Shown: positions 16,348 to 26,646, counted from the stretch's first letter. The stretch is DNA of 63,536 bases from an uncultured Bacteroidales bacterium (GCA_902801485.1 CADCIP010000025.1:1-63536); one strand, 5' to 3'. Numbers and translations: made by a program. Notes: generated by a model from the sequence alone, not told the origin.

Positions 16348-19260
16348 ATGAAATATTTTAAAATCGACAGGTTTAAATTCTTCTGTTTCATCATTACATC
16401 TTTGTGGATGAGTGTCTCAGCTCAGAATTATGACCTTTACAATGACTTGGCAGACCAGTCTTCTGATCCAAGTTCTTACTATGCCATTGTGGACCAGTAC
16501 AAAGCAAGCACAATGTCGGCTGCACAAGTAGAAGCAGCTCTACGTACAGCCATTTTTGAGCACATGAACACAGTTCCTGCTAAATCCGGTCAGTACGATA
16601 TTACCCGCTTTGTTACCAATCCAACTTTTACCGATAACAGTAAAGCTGGTTGGAATTATACCCAGACAGGTTGGTGGGGACAGCATGATTTCGAGGTGAA
16701 CAATGAAATAGTTGAGTGCTATGGCAAGAAGAAGGAAGTCAGTATCTCTCAAACCATCAGTAATCTGCCAGCCGGTGATTATACGCTGAAAGTTCAGGGG
16801 TTCTATCGTAACGGAGAATGGAAACAAGCACTGGCTAATTACGAGCGTGGCAAAGATGTCGTCAAGGCATCGTTCTATATTGGGAACCAGATTTCACCCA
16901 TGAAAAGCATCTTCGACGACGGCTGCTATATGATTAAAGGAAAGCATCATAAGTCGGCAGATGTATTGGCTGTTGTGAGTGGACGTGGATTCCCTCATAG
17001 CCATTATATTGACGAAAATAACCGTAGCAATTCTATCAAAACCCCAGACTTGGCAAAACAGACCTTCGATCATGGCCATTACTGGAACGAAGTGACAGTC
17101 CACCATACGGGAGGAAATTTGGCGATTGGTATCACGTTGCCAGCAGATGTGCCGTCAGACAATTGGGTGGCATGTGACAACTTCCGTCTGTATTATGGTA
17201 AGGCTGGAGCTGTCACTATTTCAGATGATCCATCACTCGCCTCAACGGTGCAGGCCGATATGATGGCAAACGTTGTCCTGAAGAAGCACTTCAATGCCAA
17301 CGAATTAACTCCATTAGCTGTTCCATGCAATATCCCTGCATCTTATTTCAAGGCTGTTTATGGCATTGGCTCCCTCGACGAGAAAACTGGCACAGCCATC
17401 CTCTACCCAACAGACGAGGTTCATGCCAACGTACCATGTTTTGTTGTGACAAACCAGAATGTGGATGAGATTAAGGTAGAGAACACCTACGTGACCGCTG
17501 CACAAGGCGACCAATTCCCTGTGCTGTGGGACGGTGGAGTTATGTACAGAGTTGACGGCACAACCACTTGGAAGACGACCACCGTCTCAGAGGTTGAGAA
17601 GGATGCATCATACTTTACGAGTTTCGAGTATACCGACCCATTGAGAATGAACTTTACGGCCAACATTGAGAACTTCCAAGCCCGTCAGTTCCTGGAGAAT
17701 ACAGATTATTCCAACCCGAATGCTCAGTCAGTCATCGGTAACTACTTCAAGCCCGCTCCACCACGCCTCGACATCCCGCACAACATTGGTATTCCTTTGC
17801 CTGTGGATAAGGTGGTGAATGCTACGGTAAAGTATGGCCTGAAGAGCAATCTGAGCGGTGCAAAGACCCAGATGATTCTGGACCATTCACCTCATGCCTA
17901 CATACCTAATCTTATTCCTGGCAATACGTACTATTTCCGGGTTGAGGCCGGCAGCGAGGTGCTGACGCAAGGCCAGTTCAAGGTAGAAGGCCCGGTTAGA
18001 ATGATTTATGCACCCAGCATCAATAACATCCGCGATTTGGGCGGCTGGACTGTTCAGGGTAACAAGCAAGTTCGTTATGGATTTATTTATCGTGGTGGTG
18101 AGGCAAACGGACTCCATCCATCTGTAGCCGAAGATCGTCAAACGCTTATCGACCTTGGCATAGCTGCAGATGTAGACCTTCGAAGTGATGATAATTACGA
18201 TAGTGGTAATGGACAGGTAGGTAAGTGCGCCTTTGGGTTCTCGTCAGCTGACTATTTCTTTAGTTCCGGTTGCCGAGACAATCAGGTGAGTCACCTCACT
18301 AACTCAACCTCAAAGGCTCGATTTAAAAATTGGTTCAATTTCATCCTCAATCACATCCGTGAGGGAAAAGCTGTTTATTTCCACTGCGTATGGGGTGCCG
18401 ACCGTACCGGACTTACAGCCGTGTTGCTGGAAGGTCTGCTGGGACTCTCGCAGGAACAGATGAACAAAGAGTTTGAGTTGACATCGCTTTCATTTGCGGG
18501 ACTCCGTCCAAAGGGCGGAACTCTTGGATATGGTGACCATCAGGCACTTATCGAGAAGATTAAGACCTATGCAGGTGCAACTCTCCGTGATAAGTTCGAC
18601 ACTTATTGGACTCAGGAGGTAGGCATCACACAGGAACAGATAGAAGAGTTCCGAAGCATCATGCTGGTCGGGCCTGCAGAACCTGTTTCCATTGGTAGTT
18701 TGGGCGTCGGTACCTATTACAGTGCAAATGCATTGGATTTCACATGGGTAAAGGGACTGAAGGCATACATTGTCTCTTCCTTTGATTCATCAAAAGGTCA
18801 GGTAACCTTGACCTGCGTAAAGGATGTTCCAGCTAACACGGGAGTTATTATTAAGGGCGCTGCAGGAGTGTATGATATTCCTGTATGCGAGAATACAACA
18901 ACGGTCGATAATATGCTGAAAGGTGTGACCAAACCTACAATCATGCATAAGGTTGATGGCAGCTACACCAACTTTGTTCTTGCCCAGAAGAGTGGCAATG
19001 TAGGATTCTATCATGTAAAAGACGGTTCCACATTGGCTGCCAACAAGGCATACTTGCCATTACTCACGGCTTCGCTTAACTTTGGAGCCGGAGCAAGGCT
19101 CTCCATTGTATTTGAGGATGAGGAAAACGATGATGCAACAGCCATCAGGGAAATAATGACAGAAACTCAGCCCAATATCTACAACCTTAACGGACAGCGT
19201 TTAGAGTCTTTGCAAAGAGGTATAAATATTGTAGGTGGAAAGAAAGTGTTGGTAAAATGA
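16348..19260 (+). CDS. Exported tyrosine-phosphatase-like protein with T9SS-type tail
   Basis: A 970-residue exported protein. An N-terminal module (about 80-285) is related to the C-terminal modules of the GH51 and GH27 proteins in this window. A Y_phosphatase3-type domain lies at about 550-770, with NIRDLGGW, DLRSDDNYD and the CX5R loop HCVWGADRTG (Cys about 680, Arg about 686). The end (NIYNLNGQRLE, GGKKVLVK) is a T9SS-like sorting tail. The active-site loop looks intact, so activity on phosphotyrosine, inositol phosphates or other phosphoesters is possible. The setting beside glycan enzymes is unusual. Confidence 0.8.
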   Translation: MKYFKIDRFKFFCFIITSLWMSVSAQNYDLYNDLADQSSDPSSYYAIVDQYKASTMSAAQVEAALRTAIFEHMNTVPAKSGQYDITRFVTNPTFTDNSKAGWNYTQTGWWGQHDFEVNNEIVECYGKKKEVSISQTISNLPAGDYTLKVQGFYRNGEWKQALANYERGKDVVKASFYIGNQISPMKSIFDDGCYMIKGKHHKSADVLAVVSGRGFPHSHYIDENNRSNSIKTPDLAKQTFDHGHYWNEVTVHHTGGNLAIGITLPADVPSDNWVACDNFRLYYGKAGAVTISDDPSLASTVQADMMANVVLKKHFNANELTPLAVPCNIPASYFKAVYGIGSLDEKTGTAILYPTDEVHANVPCFVVTNQNVDEIKVENTYVTAAQGDQFPVLWDGGVMYRVDGTTTWKTTTVSEVEKDASYFTSFEYTDPLRMNFTANIENFQARQFLENTDYSNPNAQSVIGNYFKPAPPRLDIPHNIGIPLPVDKVVNATVKYGLKSNLSGAKTQMILDHSPHAYIPNLIPGNTYYFRVEAGSEVLTQGQFKVEGPVRMIYAPSINNIRDLGGWTVQGNKQVRYGFIYRGGEANGLHPSVAEDRQTLIDLGIAADVDLRSDDNYDSGNGQVGKCAFGFSSADYFFSSGCRDNQVSHLTNSTSKARFKNWFNFILNHIREGKAVYFHCVWGADRTGLTAVLLEGLLGLSQEQMNKEFELTSLSFAGLRPKGGTLGYGDHQALIEKIKTYAGATLRDKFDTYWTQEVGITQEQIEEFRSIMLVGPAEPVSIGSLGVGTYYSANALDFTWVKGLKAYIVSSFDSSKGQVTLTCVKDVPANTGVIIKGAAGVYDIPVCENTTTVDNMLKGVTKPTIMHKVDGSYTNFVLAQKSGNVGFYHVKDGSTLAANKAYLPLLTASLNFGAGARLSIVFEDEENDDATAIREIMTETQPNIYNLNGQRLESLQRGINIVGGKKVLVK

Positions 19261-19282
19261 TAACCCCCAAAACAAATGACCG

Positions 19283-19420
19283 ATGAGAAAGAAAGAATAT
19301 ATTAAGCCTCAAGCAGAGGTGATGATTATCAGAATAAGTAATTCGATATTGACAATTTCTGACAATCCGGATAATTATGATGTTCATGACGAAGAGGTGG
19401 ATGCCGGTAATTCATTGTAA
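19283..19420 (+). CDS. 45-residue small protein
   Basis: ATG at 19283 opens a 45-codon frame: a basic start MRKKEYIKPQAEV, a hydrophobic centre MIIRISNSILTIS and an acidic end DVHDEEVDAGNSL. Short proteins with the pattern MKKxYxxPxxEVxxI recur in Prevotella beside exported proteins, though their role is not known to me. It sits 22 bases after the phosphatase gene and 14 before the GH27 gene, in the same direction, which suggests co-transcription. Confidence 0.6.
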   Translation: MRKKEYIKPQAEVMIIRISNSILTISDNPDNYDVHDEEVDAGNSL

Positions 19421-19434
19421 AAAAGAGGTAATCT

Positions 19435-22110
19435 ATGAGAAGAAATCTATTTCCAGTTGTTTTTGGCATTTTTCATGCTTTGTGTGTAACCGCTCAGGTA
19501 GAGAGTCCAACTATGGGCTGGAGTTCCTGGAATACTTTTTCCGTTAATATTTCAGAGAATATTATAAAGGGACAGGCCGATGCTATGGTCTCTCAGGGAC
19601 TGAAGGATGCGGGCTATCAATACATAAATATAGATGACGGCTTTCAGTATGGGCGTTTATCTAACGGTAAGGTGAGGATTCACCCTCAGCGTTTCCCGAA
19701 TGGCCTGAAGGTTGTAAGTGATTACATTCATTCGAAAGGTCTTAAGGCTGGTATTTACAGTGATGCCGGCGACTGTACATGTGGTAGCATCAGTAATGGT
19801 GATACGCAAAATACGAACGTAGGAATGTACGGATATGAGCAGTTGGATGCCGACTATTATTTCAAGGAACTGGAGTTCGATTTCATCAAAGTAGATTATT
19901 GTGGAGGTAATCATGCCAGACTGAATGAACAGGAGCAATATACAGCGATTCACAATGCCATTGTGAATACGGGGCGTAATGTTCGCTACAATCTATGTAG
20001 ATGGGCCTACCCAGGAACATGGTGTCATGACATATCCACCTCATGGCGCACTACAGGGGATATTTATGACGGATGGGCATCGGTAAAAGGAATCCTGGCA
20101 GAGAATCTGTACCTTTCGGCATATTGTTATGATGGTTGTTATAATGATATGGATATGCTGGAAGTGGGGCGTTCCATGACGGAGGAGGAGGATAATACAC
20201 ATTTTGGTATGTGGTGTATTATGTCAAGTCCATTGCTTATCGGCTGTAACATGGCAACTATTAAAGAACGTCCATTGGCATTGTTGAAGAACCCAGAGCT
20301 GATTGCACTTAATCAGGATCCGTTGGGACTCCAGGCATACGTGGTGCAGCATGTAGGTGAAACATACATATTGGTGAAGGACATTCTTGCTTTACATGGA
20401 AACACTCGTGCTGTGGCTCTCTACAACCCTTCAGACAGGGAAGTGGAAATGTGCCTCAGCTTTAGTGAAGTAGATTTGGGCGGTAAGGTAAAGGTGCGTG
20501 ACTTGTTCAAACATCAGGACTTGGGCGAGAAAGTAGGCTCGCTGTCTGTTGTGGTTCCACCACATGGAACACGCATCTACAAGCTGGAGGCTGAGAACAG
20601 ATTGGACCGTTATATTTACGAGGCGGAGACTGGTTTTATGCATGATTATCAGGAAATCTACAACAATCAGTCGGTAGGTTCTGCTATTTATGAGACCAAC
20701 TCTGCTGCAAGCGGAGGCGCCTTTGCCAGTTGGCTTGGTGGAAAGAGAAGCAACTCGCTGGTGTGGCGTGATGTCTATGTCGCAGAAGAGGCTGACTATA
20801 CAGTTCATTTCTGTGGCAGTTCGGCCGAGGCACGTTCGTTTACTGTTGTGCTGAATGGTGAGGAAATGGGCACCATAAATATGAGTACATCTAACTGGGT
20901 GACCTTCAAGGAGTATAATATGACTCTTCACCTGAAGGCAGGCTCCAACCGTATAGAACTCTATAACGAGAAAGGATGGATGCCCAACATAGACTATATG
21001 AGTTTGGAGAGGGCAGGGGAAGAAACAATCCTTTCCAGAAGGTTGGAAGAGGTTGTATGTCAGCTTGAAGTCATGACTCATAACACTCTGATACCAAATA
21101 AATTAAAAATGAATATTGAAAGTCTTTTGACAAGAGCTAATTCGGAAGGCCTGACAAATGCCAAAATAAGAAATATTCTTACTGAAACACAGAACATACA
21201 GAATACCATGACAAAAATCATGCCGCTTTGTGAGGAGTATATTTTCTGGAAATCTTATGCAGACAAGAATGTGGAAGCCAGTATGGAATCCTCTGCACTG
21301 ACCTCTTTTGTTAAGAAAATCGGTAATTCAGAGACAGCTCTCTCACAAGCAACTACCGAAGCGCAGGTAAGTACAGCACTGAACAACTTAAAGACTGCTG
21401 TGTCAACATACTTGAAAGCTTCCTCAGCCGTTCCCAAGGAAGGCGAATACCTGGATATGACGCTCTTCGTAGACAACTACGATTTCTCGACAAAAGAAGG
21501 TTGGGAAGGTGAACCTACATATCGTGACGGATGCGGTGAGGAATTTAACAAAGCCTTCGACATGTTCCAGTCTCTTTCCGGTATGCGTCCTGGAGTCTAT
21601 ACCATTCGTTGCAATGCTTTCTATCGTACCGGCGGTAATGATGGCGGTGCAGCCTACAGATCAGGGAAGGAGAATATTCAGGCTTATTTGTATGTGAACG
21701 AAAAGGTTAAAAAGTTAAAGTCACTCTATTCCGAGAAATGGCCGGATTCTGATCAGTATGGCTCTGTTGATAATCAGAATGGTTATCCGCATAGTATGCG
21801 GGCTGCGGGAATCCGTTTTGCCGAAGGATGCTACATGAATGAGATTGCTTATACGCTACAAGAAAAGGGTACGCTGAAGTTTGGCTTGAAATGTACGAGA
21901 AATAACGGTTCCAGCTGGTGCTGCTTCGATAATTTCTCTTTGCTTTATCAACCTTTGCCGGATTGTTATGATGGAATCGCCGAAGTGAAAAGTGAAAGGG
22001 TGAAAAGTGAGAAATATAATAATGGCGTTTACGACCTGACTGGACGTAAAGTCAACTCCCAACAGCAAAAGGGCATTGTAATAAAGGAAGGAAAGAAAGT
22101 TGTTTTTTAA
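19435..22110 (+). CDS. Exported GH27 alpha-galactosidase with binding modules and T9SS-type tail
   Basis: An 891-residue predicted alpha-galactosidase (a related GH27 specificity is possible). After the signal peptide comes the GH27 signature MGWSSWNTF. The nucleophile is Asp at about 154 in FIKVDYCGG and the acid/base is Asp at about 209 in WRTTGDI. A CBM35-like domain (about 395-530), a helical spacer and the shared C-terminal module (about 660-840) follow, then YDLTGRK and a GKKVVF end resembling a T9SS signal. A VKSERVKSEK stretch near 855 is encoded by heptad-like repeat DNA. It probably acts on galactosides of plant glycans. Confidence 0.9.
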   Translation: MRRNLFPVVFGIFHALCVTAQVESPTMGWSSWNTFSVNISENIIKGQADAMVSQGLKDAGYQYINIDDGFQYGRLSNGKVRIHPQRFPNGLKVVSDYIHSKGLKAGIYSDAGDCTCGSISNGDTQNTNVGMYGYEQLDADYYFKELEFDFIKVDYCGGNHARLNEQEQYTAIHNAIVNTGRNVRYNLCRWAYPGTWCHDISTSWRTTGDIYDGWASVKGILAENLYLSAYCYDGCYNDMDMLEVGRSMTEEEDNTHFGMWCIMSSPLLIGCNMATIKERPLALLKNPELIALNQDPLGLQAYVVQHVGETYILVKDILALHGNTRAVALYNPSDREVEMCLSFSEVDLGGKVKVRDLFKHQDLGEKVGSLSVVVPPHGTRIYKLEAENRLDRYIYEAETGFMHDYQEIYNNQSVGSAIYETNSAASGGAFASWLGGKRSNSLVWRDVYVAEEADYTVHFCGSSAEARSFTVVLNGEEMGTINMSTSNWVTFKEYNMTLHLKAGSNRIELYNEKGWMPNIDYMSLERAGEETILSRRLEEVVCQLEVMTHNTLIPNKLKMNIESLLTRANSEGLTNAKIRNILTETQNIQNTMTKIMPLCEEYIFWKSYADKNVEASMESSALTSFVKKIGNSETALSQATTEAQVSTALNNLKTAVSTYLKASSAVPKEGEYLDMTLFVDNYDFSTKEGWEGEPTYRDGCGEEFNKAFDMFQSLSGMRPGVYTIRCNAFYRTGGNDGGAAYRSGKENIQAYLYVNEKVKKLKSLYSEKWPDSDQYGSVDNQNGYPHSMRAAGIRFAEGCYMNEIAYTLQEKGTLKFGLKCTRNNGSSWCCFDNFSLLYQPLPDCYDGIAEVKSERVKSEKYNNGVYDLTGRKVNSQQQKGIVIKEGKKVVF

Positions 22111-22117
22111 CGTGTAG

Positions 22118-22140
22118 TGTTGAGAGTTACATTCTCAACA
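22118..22140. terminator. Hairpin between convergent GH27 and nudC genes
   Basis: TGTTGAGA and TCTCAACA form a perfect 8-bp stem around a 7-base loop and overlap the nudC stop codon. There is no clear T-run after it. Confidence 0.4.
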
Positions 22141-22879
22141 GCCAGTCGTCAATCAGAAGACGGGCTATTGATGCCTTGTCTGGAATCTCAGGCATATTGT
22201 TGCGGGTGAACCATCCGCCTTCACAAAGTTCTTCTTTTTGTAGGTTCAACTCGCCACCGTCGTAGTCTGCCGTAAAGCCAACCATTAGGCCAAAGGGGTA
22301 GGGCCAAGGCTGGCTGCCAAAGTACTTTATGTTTGTTATCTTTATACCAACCTCCTCTTGCACCTCACGTTTTACACATTGTTCCAGCGACTCACCAGTC
22401 TCTAAGAATCCTGCAACAAGGCCGTAGTGATTGCCTCTGAAGTTTCGTGCTCTGACCAATAGAATACTGTCGTTACGCTGAATGCGAACAATAATTGCTG
22501 TTGCTGCAGATGGCCACCACTCTTTGCCGCATTCCGTACACTTCTTACTGATGTCTGTCATCCATTTGTTTGTGCCGCCACAAACACCGCAAAAGCGTGT
22601 GTTCTGGTCCCAGTACAACAGTTCGGCACCTTTGCCTGCTAACTGGTAGTCTTCGGGACTTAAGATGGCATGAGTCTTACGTAAACCTACCATTTGAAGC
22701 CCATCGTTTCCACTTACAGGATTATCCAGGCGGATTATCGCAACAACGTATTCTCCTATATGTAAGTTGGTAATGTAATTCCATTCCTTTAGGGGAATCG
22801 GGGGCTCAATACCGAAGGGGATAGTCCCCTCTGTTGTGAGAAGAATATCCCCTTGGCAATATGCTAAGTATTTGATCAT
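22127..22879 (-). CDS. nudC: NADH pyrophosphatase NudC-type Nudix hydrolase
   Basis: A 250-residue Nudix hydrolase that splits NADH or NAD(+), and in some bacteria removes NAD caps from RNA. A zinc ribbon with four cysteines (CGVCGG ... CTECG) lies at about 97-120. The Nudix box follows as GFLETGESLEQCVKREVQEE, then the NudC-specific SQPWPYPFGLM. The order and length fit NudC. Confidence 0.92.
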   Translation of the reverse strand: MIKYLAYCQGDILLTTEGTIPFGIEPPIPLKEWNYITNLHIGEYVVAIIRLDNPVSGNDGLQMVGLRKTHAILSPEDYQLAGKGAELLYWDQNTRFCGVCGGTNKWMTDISKKCTECGKEWWPSAATAIIVRIQRNDSILLVRARNFRGNHYGLVAGFLETGESLEQCVKREVQEEVGIKITNIKYFGSQPWPYPFGLMVGFTADYDGGELNLQKEELCEGGWFTRNNMPEIPDKASIARLLIDDWLLRM

Positions 22880-22885
22880 ATATTC

Positions 22886-22976
22886 AGTTTACCGTTTACC
22901 GTTTACGGTTTACCGTTGTCTAAGGTCTAAAGCCTAAAGTCTAATGTTCAATGTTCAATGATCAATGTTCAATGGA
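22886..22976. repeat. Heptad-repeat island between nudC and phosphoglucomutase
   Basis: 7-base units run from CGTTTAC-type into TCTAAAG/CCTAAAG and then GTTCAAT/GATCAAT types with little loss of phase. It separates two minus-strand genes and ends next to the phosphoglucomutase stop. Confidence 0.75.
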
Positions 22977-22978
22977 AA

Positions 22979-24718
22979 TCAGATTCCCAGTGACTTTTTT
23001 ACTTCCTCAACCTTAGCTTTAGCACGCTCTACGCAGCCTTGGTAGCAATTGGCACATCCCATGGTATCTTTCAGTTCCAGATAGAACTTGATCTTGGGCT
23101 CTGTTCCGCTGGGGCGAACACTCACTTTAGTGCCATCCTCGCAGAAGTATTGAAGTACATTACTGGTCGCAGGCATATCAAGAACTGATTCGTTGCCTGT
23201 GGCATCATATTTTTTCAGCGTCTTGAAATCACGTGTCAGTACCACCTTACTACCGGCAATCTCTTTGGGACGATTAGCGCGGAAGTTCTCCATCATGGCT
23301 TTAATCTCGTCTGCACCGGTTTTTCCCGGTTTTACTACATTAATGGTATGCTCGTAGCTGAAGCCGTACTCAAGATAGATATCCATCAGCAGGTCGTAAA
23401 GTGTCTTACCCTGGTCCTTGGCCCATGCTGCAATTTCGCAGATCAGACAGATGGATGCTGGTGCATCCTTGTCACGAACCTTATCGTAGGGAAGGAATCC
23501 GAAACTTTCTTCACCGCCACCAATATATTTCTGTTTTCCCTCGCTGAGTGCAATTTCACGCGCAATCCATTTGAAGCCTGTGTAGCAGTCACGCAGTTCC
23601 ACATTATTCTTTTCTGCCATCTTGGCAATGACTTCAGTCGTTACGATGGTTTTAACCAGGAAATCGCTGCTCTTTAGTGTGCCAAGTGCTTGTTTGTTCT
23701 TGATGATATAGTAGCAGAACATCATTGCAGTCTGGTTACCGTTGATGATAATCCATTCGCCCTTAGGGTCACGACAGACTATTGCCAGACGGTCAGCGTC
23801 GGGGTCGGAAGCGATTACTAAATCAGCATTCAACTTCGTTCCCAATTTCATACCCAGAGTCATCGCCTCAGCATTTTCCGGGTTAGGACTTACAACCGTT
23901 GGGAAATTTCCGTCGATAACCATTTGCTCGGGTACAACGTTTATGTTCTGGAATCCCCAACTACGCAGGCATAAAGGAACAATAACACGCCCGGTTCCGT
24001 GCATGGGACTGTAAACAATGTTCAGATTCTTTTGGCGGAGAATTACGTCCTGATCTACCATAGCTTCCTTAACAGCCATCATGTAGTCAAAATCCATCTC
24101 ACCTCCGATAATGGTGATAAGGTCTTTGTTGCCTTCGAACTTTACATCTTCGATTTTTACCTTATTCACTTCATCTATAATACCTGTGTCATGTGGTGCC
24201 AGTACCTGTGCACCATCGCTCCAATATGCCTTGTAACCGTTGTACTCGCGGGGATTGTGGCTTGCGGTTACGTTTACACCGGCAACTGCACCAAGCTGGC
24301 GGATGGCAAAGCTGATTTCGGGAGTGGGGCGGAGGCTCTCGAAGAGATAAACCTTTATACCGTTAGCGCTGAAAATATCTGCTACGCTCTCAGCAAACAT
24401 ACGTCCGTTATTGCGACAGTCGTGACCAACGACCACACTCTTTCCACCTTCAGGAAAAGCTTTGTTAATATAGTTGGCGAATCCCTGAGTTGCCATGCCA
24501 ACAATGTATTTGTTCATACGGTTGGTACCGGCACCCATAATGCCGCGCAGACCGCCTGTGCCGAACTCCAGACTCTGGTAGAAAGCATCTATTAACGGGT
24601 TCTTGTCATCGTTATCCAACATGGCCTTGATTTCGGCTTTTGTCTCATTGTCATAATAGGGCGAATTCAGCCACGTTAGGGCTTTTGCCTCACACTCTTT
24701 TATTAACTGTGTATCCAT
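22979..24718 (-). CDS. Phosphoglucomutase/phosphomannomutase
   Basis: A 579-residue alpha-D-phosphohexomutase that interconverts hexose 1- and 6-phosphates. The phosphoserine loop is VTASHNPREYNGYK, the metal loop DPDADRLA, the sugar loop GGGEESFG and the phosphate-binding loop RPSGTEPK. The start at 24718 (MDTQLIKECEAK) is preferred. The longer frame from 24835 crosses the promoter box and has no family-like sequence. Confidence 0.92.
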   Translation of the reverse strand: MDTQLIKECEAKALTWLNSPYYDNETKAEIKAMLDNDDKNPLIDAFYQSLEFGTGGLRGIMGAGTNRMNKYIVGMATQGFANYINKAFPEGGKSVVVGHDCRNNGRMFAESVADIFSANGIKVYLFESLRPTPEISFAIRQLGAVAGVNVTASHNPREYNGYKAYWSDGAQVLAPHDTGIIDEVNKVKIEDVKFEGNKDLITIIGGEMDFDYMMAVKEAMVDQDVILRQKNLNIVYSPMHGTGRVIVPLCLRSWGFQNINVVPEQMVIDGNFPTVVSPNPENAEAMTLGMKLGTKLNADLVIASDPDADRLAIVCRDPKGEWIIINGNQTAMMFCYYIIKNKQALGTLKSSDFLVKTIVTTEVIAKMAEKNNVELRDCYTGFKWIAREIALSEGKQKYIGGGEESFGFLPYDKVRDKDAPASICLICEIAAWAKDQGKTLYDLLMDIYLEYGFSYEHTINVVKPGKTGADEIKAMMENFRANRPKEIAGSKVVLTRDFKTLKKYDATGNESVLDMPATSNVLQYFCEDGTKVSVRPSGTEPKIKFYLELKDTMGCANCYQGCVERAKAKVEEVKKSLGI

Positions 24719-24748
24719 ATTCTTTGTTTTATGAAATATAATTTCATC

Positions 24749-24780
24749 GCAAAGGTATTGAAAAGTTATGAATATGCCAA
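24749..24780 (-). promoter_or_regulatory. Promoter of the phosphoglucomutase gene
   Basis: TACCTTTGC on the minus strand (24749-24757) with a TTG 20 bp upstream (24778-24780). It lies in the 146-bp divergent region shared with lepA. Confidence 0.6.
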
Positions 24781-24796
24781 GAAAAAAACACCTATC

Positions 24797-24829
24797 TTTT
24801 GCAGTTCTCCAGTTTTTTTGTACTTTTGC
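24797..24829 (+). promoter_or_regulatory. Promoter of lepA
   Basis: TTTTG at 24797-24801 and TACTTTTGC at 24821-24829 are exactly 19 bp apart. The lepA ATG is 35 bases downstream. Confidence 0.75.
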
Positions 24830-24864
24830 AATCATGAAGTATTATATATAGAATTGACGGTTTA

Positions 24865-26646
24865 ATGCAACATATAAGAAATTTTTGTATCATTGCACAT
24901 ATTGATCACGGGAAGAGTACTCTTGCCGACCGACTCTTGGAGTACACTCACACCATTGAGGTTACTAAGGGACAGATGCTGGATGATATGGATTTGGAGC
25001 AAGAGCGTGGTATAACCATCAAGAGTCATGCTATTCAGATGGAATATAACTACGGGGGGGAGAAATACACCCTTAATCTTATCGATACTCCAGGACATGT
25101 TGACTTTTCTTACGAGGTGTCGCGTAGTATTGCTGCCTGTGAAGGTGCTTTATTGGTTGTCGATGCCACACAAGGCGTGCAAGCTCAGACTATCAGTAAT
25201 CTCTACATGGCCATCGATCACGACCTGGAGATAATCCCCGTTATTAATAAATGTGATATGCCCAATGCAATGCCGGAAGAGGTTGAGGATGAAATAGTGG
25301 AGCTTATAGGCTGCAAACATGAGGAGATTATTCGAGCTAGTGGCAAGACAGGTATGGGTGTAGAGGATATTCTGCAGGCTGTTGTAGAGCGTATACCATG
25401 TCCTAGGGGTGATGAGAATGCACCACTTCAGGCCCTCATCTTCGATTCTGTTTTTAACTCTTTCCGAGGCATCATTGCCTATTTCAAGATAGTTAATGGA
25501 AGTATCAAGAGTGGAGATCAGGTTCAGTTCATCAATACTGGTAAGGAGTATAAAGCCGATGAGATTGGTGTGCTTAAGATGGACATGGTTCCCCGGAAGA
25601 TGCTCCACTGCGGTGATGTAGGTTATATTGTTTCCGGCATCAAGACTGCTACCGAGGTTAAGGTGGGCGATACCATTACCACCATCGAGAATCCCTGTCA
25701 AGAGGCTATTGCCGGTTTCGAGGAGGTCAAGCCAATGGTCTTTGCTGGCGTTTATCCCATTGAGACGGAGGACTTTGAAAACTTACGTGCCAGTCTGGAG
25801 AAGTTGCAACTCAACGATGCGAGTCTCACCTTCCAACCAGAGAGCTCTGTGGCATTGGGCTTTGGTTTCCGATGTGGTTTTCTGGGTCTTCTGCACATGG
25901 AGATTATTCAGGAACGCCTTGACCGTGAATTTAATATGGACGTTATCACCACAGTTCCTAATGTTTCATACCTTGTTTATGATAAACAGGGCGAGGTAAA
26001 AGAGGTGCATAACCCTTCAGGTATGCCTGATGCGACGCTGATTGACCATATTGAGGAACCATACATTCATGCTACAGTCATTACTAATACTGCTTATATT
26101 GGTAACATCATGACATTGTGTTTGGGTAAACGAGGCGAGTTGCTCAAGCAGGAATACATCAGCGGAAATCGTGTGGAAATCCAGTACGCCATGCCATTGG
26201 GTGAGATTGTAATAGATTTCTATGATAAGCTTAAGAGCATCAGTAAAGGCTATGCTTCTTTCGATTATCATCAGTCTGGTTTCCGTCCCAGTAAACTGGT
26301 TAAGATGGATATCCTTCTAAACGGTGAACCCGTGGATGCCCTCAGTACGCTGACACACGCAGATAATGCAGAGACATTTGGCCGTCGTATGTGTGAGAAA
26401 CTCAAGGAACTCCTTCCTCGTCAACAGTTTGATATTGCTATCCAAGCGGCTATCGGTGCCAAAATTATTGCCCGAGAGACCGTTAAACAAGTCCGTAAAG
26501 ACGTGTTAGCCAAGTGCTATGGAGGCGATGTAAGCAGAAAGAGAAAATTGTTGGAGAAACAGAAGAAAGGAAAGAAAAGAATGAAGCAGATAGGCAACGT
26601 ACAAGTGCCCCAAAAAGCCTTCCTTGCCGTTCTGAAGTTGGATTAA
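24865..26646 (+). CDS. lepA: Elongation factor 4 (LepA)
   Basis: A 593-residue translational GTPase that acts on stalled or assembling ribosomes. The G-motifs [17 protein letters not shown] and NKCDMP are in order, followed by EF-G-like domains and the LepA-specific C-terminal domain ending near [11 protein letters not shown]. The length matches the family. The Crp-like gene begins 22 bases downstream. Confidence 0.97.
   Translation: MQHIRNFCIIAHIDHGKSTLADRLLEYTHTIEVTKGQMLDDMDLEQERGITIKSHAIQMEYNYGGEKYTLNLIDTPGHVDFSYEVSRSIAACEGALLVVDATQGVQAQTISNLYMAIDHDLEIIPVINKCDMPNAMPEEVEDEIVELIGCKHEEIIRASGKTGMGVEDILQAVVERIPCPRGDENAPLQALIFDSVFNSFRGIIAYFKIVNGSIKSGDQVQFINTGKEYKADEIGVLKMDMVPRKMLHCGDVGYIVSGIKTATEVKVGDTITTIENPCQEAIAGFEEVKPMVFAGVYPIETEDFENLRASLEKLQLNDASLTFQPESSVALGFGFRCGFLGLLHMEIIQERLDREFNMDVITTVPNVSYLVYDKQGEVKEVHNPSGMPDATLIDHIEEPYIHATVITNTAYIGNIMTLCLGKRGELLKQEYISGNRVEIQYAMPLGEIVIDFYDKLKSISKGYASFDYHQSGFRPSKLVKMDILLNGEPVDALSTLTHADNAETFGRRMCEKLKELLPRQQFDIAIQAAIGAKIIARETVKQVRKDVLAKCYGGDVSRKRKLLEKQKKGKKRMKQIGNVQVPQKAFLAVLKLD

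Noticed and set aside
24719-24835. Longer N-terminus for phosphoglucomutase
   Set aside because: It crosses the promoter box and overlaps the lepA promoter. The family sequence starts at 24718.
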